A DNA stretch of 5,576 nt from a bacterium (GTDB lineage Bacteria; UBA9089; UBA9088; JAGUXG01): assembly GCA_020061965.1 (NCBI GenBank), contig JAGUXG010000163.1:1-5576 (forward strand), in the 5' to 3' direction. The notes below the pieces were generated by a model. The model was not told where the DNA came from, did not search any database, and saw only the letters and a list, made by a program, of their open reading frames with translations. Shown here in pieces: positions 1 to 4,668 of this stretch. Numbering within the stretch: the stretch's first letter is position 1; every line of letters starts with the position of its first letter. The translations under genes and the position numbers were made by a program.

Positions 1-1080
1 ACTAAAAAGAAGGGAGCCATGAGCCTGCACGGCATTAACCCCCATTGCCTTAAGCACATGGGAGGACTTTAATGCCAGAGAGGTACAGGCCGAACCGGAT
101 GAGGCAACAATACCTTCCATATCCAGTAATATTAACAGGCTTTCTCCCTCTACAAACTTAACCCCTATATTTAGATTGCCTGGCAGCCTCAAATCCGGAT
201 GTCCATTCAAAGATATATGGTCAATCCGCTCCTTTAATCCCGTAAACAGCCTTTGGCGTAATTTAAGTGTATGAGAAGCCCAGTTTTTCATTTCCTCTTT
301 AGCGAGCTCTCCTGCCTTACCCAGGCCAACAATCCCTGCTACATTTTCTGTGCCGGCCCGTCTTCCTCTTTCCTGAATTCCTCCATCAATCAAGGGTGTA
401 ATTCTTGTACCCTGGCGAACAAATAGCGCTCCAGCACCTTTGGGACCATAGAATTGATGCCCGGACAGACTCAGCAGGTCAACTCCAAGATCTTCCACAT
501 TCACCTCGATAATTCCTGTTGTGGCTACGGCATCGGTGTGAAAGTAGATTTTAGATTTTAGATTTCGGATTGCGGATTGTTCACGGATAATTTCTCCTAT
601 TTTGGCAATAGACTGGATAGTGCCTACCTCTGGATTGGCGTGCTGGATAGAGACCAGAATGGTGTCGTCTCTGATAGCAGAAGCCACCTCACCAGGCTCA
701 ACCCGACCATAGGAATCTACCGGCAGATATGTCACCTCAAACCCCTGTTTCTCAAGTGTCCGGGCAGAATGTAGTACTGAAAAATGCTCAACCGAAGAGA
801 CCACTAAGTGTTTACCTTTATCTTGTCTGGCAGAAGCAACACCTTTTAATGCCAGATTATTGGCTTCAGTACCAGATGAGGTGAAGATTATCTCATCGTC
901 TCTTGAGCCGATTAGGCTAGAGACCTTTTCTCTTGCTTCACTAATTGCCTTTCTGGCTGCAGCGCCAATATGATGCTGGTTGGACGGATTACCAAAGTTA
1001 TCTCGTAAATACGGTAGCATTGCCTCTAAGACTTGTGGATGTAGCCGAGTTGTAGAAACATTATCAAGATAGACCTCCAT
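1..1080 (-). CDS. NifS/IscS-like cysteine desulfurase family protein lacking the PLP lysine (3' end outside window)
   Basis: This is a class V aminotransferase-fold protein; 360 residues are visible and, against a usual length near 390-400, about 20-40 C-terminal residues lie off the window. Family landmarks seen in order are the N-terminal YLDN motif, SSGTEANN (about residues 68-75), the PLP-stacking His in VEH (H99), HANPEVGT (N149), HTDAV (D183), GPKGAG, the RAGTEN motif, and the catalytic cysteine in SSGSACTS (C332). Active members take sulfur from L-cysteine as a persulfide on this Cys. The PLP Schiff-base Lys is missing: the motif reads SGHQFYGPKG, with Gln at residue 209 (nt 454-456). 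The PLP-contacting Gln of HxDAxQ is Ala186. About 8 extra residues near 168-177 come from a short repeat. I chose the ATG at 1078-1080 because GAGGT lies 6 nt upstream; the adjacent ATG at 1081-1083 is an alternative. The fold is certain; desulfurase activity is doubtful. Confidence 0.9.
   Translation of the reverse strand, partial: MEVYLDNVSTTRLHPQVLEAMLPYLRDNFGNPSNQHHIGAAARKAISEAREKVSSLIGSRDDEIIFTSSGTEANNLALKGVASARQDKGKHLVVSSVEHFSVLHSARTLEKQGFEVTYLPVDSYGRVEPGEVASAIRDDTILVSIQHANPEVGTIQSIAKIGEIIREQSAIRNLKSKIYFHTDAVATTGIIEVNVEDLGVDLLSLSGHQFYGPKGAGALFVRQGTRITPLIDGGIQERGRRAGTENVAGIVGLGKAGELAKEEMKNWASHTLKLRQRLFTGLKERIDHISLNGHPDLRLPGNLNIGVKFVEGESLLILLDMEGIVASSGSACTSLALKSSHVLKAMGVNAVQAHGSLLFS
546..578. 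repeat. Short AT-rich dispersed-type repeat inserted inside the NifS-like gene
   Basis: This stretch consists of tandem AGATTTT units followed by ATTTCGGATTGCGGATT. The same words recur in the intergenic region at 1099-1158. Read on the minus strand it is in frame and encodes about ten residues (QSAIRNLKSK) between the helix ending IIRE and the strand IYFHTDAV. Family members normally have only two or three residues there. It therefore looks like a repeat that entered a surface loop without breaking the frame. Confidence 0.7.
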
Positions 1081-1086
1081 CATAAT

Positions 1087-1094
1087 ACCTCTTT
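1087..1094 (-). promoter_or_regulatory. Ribosome binding site of the NifS-like gene
   Basis: AAAGAGGT on the minus strand lies 6 nt before the ATG at 1078-1080 but only 3 nt before the ATG at 1081-1083. This favours the downstream ATG as the start. Confidence 0.6.
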
Positions 1095-1098
1095 ACTT

Positions 1099-1158
1099 AA
1101 TTGCGGATTGCGAATTTCGGATTTATTTTTTTCAATCCACAATCCACAATCCGAAATT
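1099..1158. repeat. Inverted repeat (hairpin) built from the same short repeat words
   Basis: Arms at 1099-1123 and 1134-1158 are imperfect reverse complements, with about 19-20 of 25 positions matching, separated by a T-rich 10-nt loop on the plus strand. Both arms are made of GGATTGCG/TTTCGGATT-like words shared with 546-578. The distal arm overlaps the stop codon of the sulfite reductase-like gene (TAA, 1157-1159), and the hairpin fills most of the 73-76 nt gap before the NifS-like gene. In the transcript it could attenuate transcription or protect an mRNA end. It lacks a clear downstream U-tract on the minus strand, so I do not call it a terminator. Confidence 0.65.
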
Positions 1159-2008
1159 AAAAGACCTCCTTACAAAACTTTTCTAATCCTAATCGATTGA
1201 TTAACTCTCCTAATCGCTCTCGTTTACCAGCCAGCTTGATGTAGGTAGCCAGAATTTTCTCCACCATATCCGGTATTTGGGAAGTAGCAACAAGGTTAGC
1301 TATTGGCAGTCCCAGTTGAGGTCTTCTACCCCACTTCCCACCGGCAAATACCTGCCAGCCACTTCGACTGGCTATTAGGGCATTAAAGGGGCAGACACCA
1401 ATGCACTTACCATCATGAAAACATTTACTATCGTCAAAGACCGGCTTCTCATCTCTTGTCTCAATGGCTTTTCCAGGGCAGACCTCAACACATAATCCAC
1501 AGCCTATGCAAGCATCTTTATCCTCTAATTTAGGTTCTATTACCGCCATAAAGCCTAAATCGTTTTCGTTGTGTTTGGCACAGGCATTAGGGCAACCGGA
1601 GATGCCCATCTTAAACTTATGCGGTACACCGTAGCGACCGTAGAATCGTTCATCAAGTACCTTAAGCAAACTCTGTGTATCGCCTAAGGCCTGAGGGCAG
1701 ATATCCGTTCCCTGGCAGGCAACCACTACCCGCACCCTTGCCCCGCAGGCACCTAATATCAAACCAACCTCTTTTAGTTCGTCAGTTACCTTTTGGACAT
1801 CCTCAAATTTGATGTGTGAGATTTCAAATCCCTGTCGGGTAGTGATATGGGCATAATCCTAGCCATATTGCTCTGCCAACTCAGCTATCTTACGCAGTTG
1901 TGTTGGGCTAACATTGCCGCCCACAATCCTTATCCTTACACTGAACATATCCTTTTGTCTCTGACTAATAATTCCACCAGCTTTAAGTTCTTCAAGGTTT
2001 AACGCCAT
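1157..2008 (-). CDS. Small siroheme sulfite/nitrite reductase-like 4Fe-4S protein, interrupted by an in-frame TAG (pseudogene or recoded)
   Basis: If the TAG at codon 50 is read through, the product has 283 residues. Residues 1-82 form a nitrite/sulfite reductase ferredoxin-like half-domain, including ITTRQGFEI. The siroheme/4Fe-4S half follows, with CQGTDIC (C98, C104; Cx5C) and CPNAC (C139, C143; Cx3C). A ferredoxin insert holds one full cluster site (C167, C170, C173, C177) and a second with Asp in the second position (C196, D199, C202, C206). The end has the family motif GGKWGR. Such proteins resemble the short single-half sulfite reductase-like proteins of anaerobes; the exact substrate is unknown. 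The ATG at 2006-2008 has AGGAGG 8 nt upstream and starts 2 nt after the preceding stop, suggesting coupled translation. Codons on both sides of the TAG share one frame, with no indel and no missing family sequence. A TTG at 1760-1762 with an AAGAGG-like sequence before it could reinitiate a 201-residue fragment. Confidence 0.85.
1859..1861 (-). other. In-frame TAG codon within the sulfite reductase-like gene
   Basis: The minus strand reads GAG CAA TAT GGC TAG GAT TAT GCC CAT ATC. The peptide before it (AELAEQYG) and after it (DYAHITTRQG) joins into the continuous family motif with exactly one residue at the TAG position. A single base change from AAG, CAG, GAG, TGG or TAT would produce it. 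Confidence 0.9.
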
Positions 2009-2010
2009 AT

Positions 2011-2766
2011 TTATTTCCTCCTCTTTTGTGCATGAAAGGGACAAAATTCATATTTGCTGTCAATCTGGGCTTTAATTACCTCTTCCTGCCAATGGGCATT
2101 ATAAAGTCGGCAGTTTGGGTCATCACAAAAGGGGTTATCAAAGGCATGGTAAAAAAACGCCTGCATGAGATACCCTTTCATCACCTCAGTGATCCTCTCA
2201 TCATTGTAGTCAATAAATCTTCCCTTAAATTCTTCCTTCAGAACAGCTTCATTTTCTCGAAGCTGTCTTCTCAAATAAAACTCCCTTGGTTTTGCCGGTG
2301 CCTCAACTATGCCGGTAGTAGAGATAAGGGAAGGGGTGCCAAAAACAGCTACTCGGGCATGATAACGGTTATCTTCATAAGTTCCAAAGAGCCTGGAAGT
2401 AAATATGATATGGGCATGGCTAAGATTATGTTCTTGCTGAGGTGTCATCCGGCGAAATATCTCTTGCAAACAGAAACCATCGTAAAGTAGCCCTGAAGGT
2501 TTTTGATTAAGAAGTACTTTCAATTCATATTCAATCTCAGCCGGCAGCGGGTCTGGATTTAGTCCCTTCTTCTGCGGGTCAACAATCTTTGCCCGAGCAA
2601 ACTCTTGGGCCGCTGATCTTTGGTTGCCTCTGGCGGGAATAAGACTTCCCTCTATCTCAACCTCTATTCCGGTTTTCTCCCTAAGGTAGCAAGCAAGCAG
2701 TTGAAAATCCAAACAAGCGTTTGCCCCATCGTTGTAAATATGGATAGATGAAGGCATTCTTCTCAT
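2011..2766 (-). CDS. Conserved protein of unknown function with a C-terminal Cys/His putative metal site
   Basis: This is a 251-residue soluble protein with no signal peptide or membrane segment. I do not recognise its function with confidence; it may belong to the archaeal/bacterial family DUF6775 (putative metallopeptidase), but this is a weak recollection. No HExxH motif is present, so peptidase activity is not supported by the sequence. Visible features are a mid-protein stretch RYHARVAVFGTPSLIS followed by TTGIVEAPAKPREFY (residues 134-164), which looks like a conserved core, and a C-terminal C214-x4-C219 with C242-x2-H245, a plausible zinc or Fe-S site. His113, His117 and His119 lie close together. 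Its ATG overlaps the thi4 stop in an ATGA (2763-2766), and its own stop lies 2 nt before the sulfite reductase-like start, so it is very likely co-translated with both. A second ATG three codons in is an alternative start. Confidence 0.85.
   Translation of the reverse strand: MRRMPSSIHIYNDGANACLDFQLLACYLREKTGIEVEIEGSLIPARGNQRSAAQEFARAKIVDPQKKGLNPDPLPAEIEYELKVLLNQKPSGLLYDGFCLQEIFRRMTPQQEHNLSHAHIIFTSRLFGTYEDNRYHARVAVFGTPSLISTTGIVEAPAKPREFYLRRQLRENEAVLKEEFKGRFIDYNDERITEVMKGYLMQAFFYHAFDNPFCDDPNCRLYNAHWQEEVIKAQIDSKYEFCPFHAQKRRK
2017..2022 (-). promoter_or_regulatory. Ribosome binding site of the sulfite reductase-like gene
   Basis: AGGAGG lies 8 nt before the ATG at 2006-2008, inside the last codons of the upstream gene. 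It selects this ATG over an in-frame upstream ATG at 2042-2044, which has no comparable site and would overlap the neighbour by 34 nt. Confidence 0.75.
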
Positions 2767-3548
2767 TTATTCAGTTGTTTTTCTACTTCCTCTGCTGCTT
2801 GCTTACCTGAGAGAAGCATTGCCCCAAAGGTAGGTCCCATTCTTGGCAGACCATAGGTTGTGGCTACAGCCATGCCGGCTACTATCAACCCGGGATGAAC
2901 CTCACCCGTATGTTCAACAACCAAATCCTCTGATGCCTCTACCCACATTGCCCCAAATCCCTTTGTCTTGATTAAGCCCCGCTCTTCTAATTTTTTGACA
3001 CAGCAGGCATCATGGCCGGTAGCATCAATCACCACCTTTGTTTCCATGGCAACTGGGTCCACGCAGGTAATCTCACGCGGTAATGCCCGAATAGGTGTCC
3101 AGTTGATAACAGCTCCACAAACTCGATTCTCTTCACGCAACACCAAATCGTCAAAAAAGGTCATCTGGCTAAATTTGACCCCGGCATCACAGGCAGCCGC
3201 AATAAGTTTTGAGGTAGCATAAGGCCCATCGGATACAAAAAGCCCTTTTGTTACTTCCTGATATGGAACACCTAATTCCTGAAGAACTTCTTCTGCTGGA
3301 TGTCTGAAGGTAACCTTATTCATCAGGTAGCCACCAATCCAGAATCCACCACCTAAGTAATTATTCCGCTCAACGATAAGTACCCGCCTGCCACCTGCGG
3401 CAAGTATCTTTCCAGCCATCAATCCTGATGGCCCACCACCAATTATCAAGCAGTCACTCTCTACATACTCTGAAAACTCTCTTGAAAACTCTGACACAAT
3501 AGCCCTGGTTACATCCTTCTCACTCACCTTTGAAAATCTTCTCTCCAT
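2763..3548 (-). CDS. thi4: Thi4-family ADP-thiazole synthase
   Basis: This 261-residue protein matches the prokaryotic Thi4 family along its whole length. The family makes the adenylated thiazole precursor of thiamine from NAD, glycine and a sulfur donor, with iron. It begins with the typical FSKVSEKDVTRAIV segment. Other landmarks are the dinucleotide-binding GGGPSG (residues 37-42), LGGGFWIGGYLMNKV (65-79), the DGPYATSKLIAAA region (107-119), ITCVDPVA (160-167), VIDATGHDA (173-181), and the C-terminal GLPRMGPTFGAMLLSGK (233-249). Cys162 sits directly before the VDP motif, where yeast Thi4 has its sulfur-donating Cys205 and Methanocaldococcus Thi4 has His. By alignment from memory, this enzyme may therefore use its own Cys rather than, or as well as, free sulfide. 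The start is fixed by the family N-terminus and an in-frame TAA five codons upstream. No TPP riboswitch fits in the short leader. It is the first gene of a likely unit with the three genes downstream. Confidence 0.95.
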   Translation of the reverse strand: MERRFSKVSEKDVTRAIVSEFSREFSEYVESDCLIIGGGPSGLMAGKILAAGGRRVLIVERNNYLGGGFWIGGYLMNKVTFRHPAEEVLQELGVPYQEVTKGLFVSDGPYATSKLIAAACDAGVKFSQMTFFDDLVLREENRVCGAVINWTPIRALPREITCVDPVAMETKVVIDATGHDACCVKKLEERGLIKTKGFGAMWVEASEDLVVEHTGEVHPGLIVAGMAVATTYGLPRMGPTFGAMLLSGKQAAEEVEKQLNK

Positions 3549-3562
3549 CTCTTCTTTTTCTT

Positions 3563-3570
3563 ACCTCCTT
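3563..3570 (-). promoter_or_regulatory. Strong but distant Shine-Dalgarno sequence of thi4
   Basis: AAGGAGGT is nearly a perfect anti-16S match but ends 14 nt before the ATG (3546-3548), longer than the usual 5-9 nt. No alternative ATG, GTG or TTG lies in frame between them. The purine-rich spacer (AAGAAAAAGAAGAG) contains a weaker GAAGAG close to the start. Confidence 0.6.
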
Positions 3571-3596
3571 AAAGTATATACGATTATTTTAGTCAT

Positions 3597-3623
3597 ATTA
3601 TAATTAAAAATATAACTTGTCAA
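3597..3623 (-). promoter_or_regulatory. Candidate sigma-70-type promoter of the thi4 unit
   Basis: On the minus strand TTGACA (3618-3623) is followed after 15 nt by TATAAT (3597-3602). Both hexamers are perfect, but the spacer is 2 nt short; an alternative TAATAT (3595-3600) gives a 17-nt spacer. The -35 element overlaps the stop codon of the radical SAM gene. A start near 3590 would give a leader of about 40 nt carrying the thi4 ribosome site. The region is very AT-rich, so chance matching is possible. Confidence 0.5.
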
Positions 3624-4654
3624 ATAATTATTTGTTTATGTATCTTGTTTATATCCTTTTTGTTCAATTCAAACGGAAAACTACGGATATCAGAAGGTGG
3701 ACCATCGCCAAAGGGACGATTACAAGCTCCTTCCATGGTTTTACCCGGACAACCTGAGGTTTGAAAGGGCTTGCCTGATTCCATTATCTTTTCTAATTGG
3801 TTATCATTTAACCCAAAATTGGTTATCCTGTCTTGTTGGTCAAACTCCATTTGGTTACTTTGTGATAAGTTATGGTCAATCAAATAGCGGGCTAATTGTA
3901 TCCGACGATATTGGCTAACATTACAGGCTGGTCTGTTTTCAAGGAGAGACCCTGGTTCTGGATAGAAAGAGAAAAGATGGGTTCTTCCACCTAAATCCTT
4001 TACCTTTTGAATCGCCTTAACCATCTCTTTTTCTGTCTCGCCTAGCCCAACAATTAAATGGCATCCGACCTTGTCTTTATCAAAGACATTTACTGCTTCT
4101 TGTAGCACCTGCCAGTATCTTTCCCACTTATGCGGACCTTTAACTTCTTTGCCTCGGTGTTTCACAAACAACGCCTCAGTGGCTGCATCTATAGCTACTC
4201 CTATCATTTCTGCCCCAGCCTCTTTGAAACGGCAAAGCACCTGTTTGTTAACAATGGTCGGACTGATAAGCAAGGATATAGGCAGGTTAACTTCCTCCTT
4301 AAGGTATTTTATGATCGCAACGGTATCCTCAATAGCTCGTTTGTTGGTAATCTGAGAGAGGCAGACCCTCTCTACCCATGAGGCATATTTGTTCAGCCTT
4401 TCCCGAATAGTAGTAATCTTGTGGACAGGCCAGGCTACACGGATAAAACTCTTCTCCTCATACGCACCTTCCCTTTCTCTTGACAGCCCGCAGTAACTGC
4501 ATCTACCCATACAACCCTCTATGTAAGTAAGCAACAGATTGACGCAATAGAGCCTGGCATCCCGGTAAAATCTGCCAGAAGCAAGCCTGAGGGTCATAGC
4601 CGCGGCTAAACTTATTCTAACATATTCTGGTGATTCTTTTAGCTCATCACTCAT
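3620..4654 (-). CDS. LipS-type radical SAM protein (probable half of two-protein lipoyl synthase)
   Basis: This 344-residue radical SAM enzyme has the cluster motif CMGRCSYC (C48, C52, C55), which binds the [4Fe-4S] that cleaves S-adenosylmethionine. A biotin synthase-like barrel follows, with IGVAIDAA (151-158) and the glycine-rich HLIVGLGETE (199-208). The C-terminus carries TSGCPG and GACNRPFGD (C302, C311), the kind of extra cysteine pair expected for an auxiliary cluster serving as sulfur source. This C-terminus and SFIRVAWP (69-76) match my memory of the LipS1/LipS2 family, which together insert two sulfurs into protein-bound octanoate; LipS2 seems the better fit, but the assignment between the two is uncertain. 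The ATG has AAGGAG 8 nt upstream, overlapping the stop of the upstream LipT-like gene. The stop is TGA. The partner LipS and lipoate ligase genes are not in the window. Another biotin synthase-like sulfur-inserting activity remains possible. Confidence 0.85.
   Translation of the reverse strand: MSDELKESPEYVRISLAAAMTLRLASGRFYRDARLYCVNLLLTYIEGCMGRCSYCGLSREREGAYEEKSFIRVAWPVHKITTIRERLNKYASWVERVCLSQITNKRAIEDTVAIIKYLKEEVNLPISLLISPTIVNKQVLCRFKEAGAEMIGVAIDAATEALFVKHRGKEVKGPHKWERYWQVLQEAVNVFDKDKVGCHLIVGLGETEKEMVKAIQKVKDLGGRTHLFSFYPEPGSLLENRPACNVSQYRRIQLARYLIDHNLSQSNQMEFDQQDRITNFGLNDNQLEKIMESGKPFQTSGCPGKTMEGACNRPFGDGPPSDIRSFPFELNKKDINKIHKQIII
3621..3634. repeat. 14-bp perfect palindrome at the end of the radical SAM gene
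   Basis: CAAATAATTATTTG is its own reverse complement. It covers the last codons and stop of the radical SAM gene and overlaps the candidate -35 element of thi4, where a repressor dimer site would be effective. Its composition is almost entirely A/T, so it may be accidental. Confidence 0.4.
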
Positions 4655-4662
4655 TACTGTCG

Positions 4663-4668
4663 CTCCTT
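4663..4668 (-). promoter_or_regulatory. Ribosome binding site of the radical SAM gene
   Basis: AAGGAG overlaps the TAA stop (4667-4669) of the upstream FAD oxidoreductase and ends 8 nt before the ATG at 4652-4654. This supports the chosen start and translational coupling of the two genes. Confidence 0.7.

Noticed and set aside
577..774. Plus-strand 65-codon open frame
   Set aside because: It is antisense to well-conserved NifS-like sequence (HANPEVGT region) and starts at the repeat insertion; no support for coding.
1099..1158. CRISPR-like or tandem array
   Set aside because: The repeated words are short, degenerate and inverted, with no regular spacers and no cas genes.
1760..1858. Frameshift rather than nonsense codon in the sulfite reductase-like gene
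   Set aside because: Codons before and after the TAG are in the same frame (99 nt from TAG to the TTG at 1762, a multiple of three), and translation across it restores continuous family sequence.
2026..2490. Plus-strand open frame of 154 codons
   Set aside because: It lies wholly antisense to the conserved unknown gene, starts inside the adjoining gene's ribosome site region and has no recognisable domain or ribosome site of its own.
2011..2766. Archaemetzincin-type zinc peptidase
   Set aside because: The C-terminal cysteines are suggestive, but there is no HExxHxxGxxH or any HExxH motif.
3549..3619. TPP riboswitch before thi4
   Set aside because: The gap is only about 71 nt, almost entirely A/T, and lacks the conserved CUGAGA-type core of the THI element.
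4071..4381. Two overlapping plus-strand open frames
   Set aside because: Both are antisense to the radical SAM barrel, where homology fixes the minus frame; the products are low-complexity and unlike any known family.
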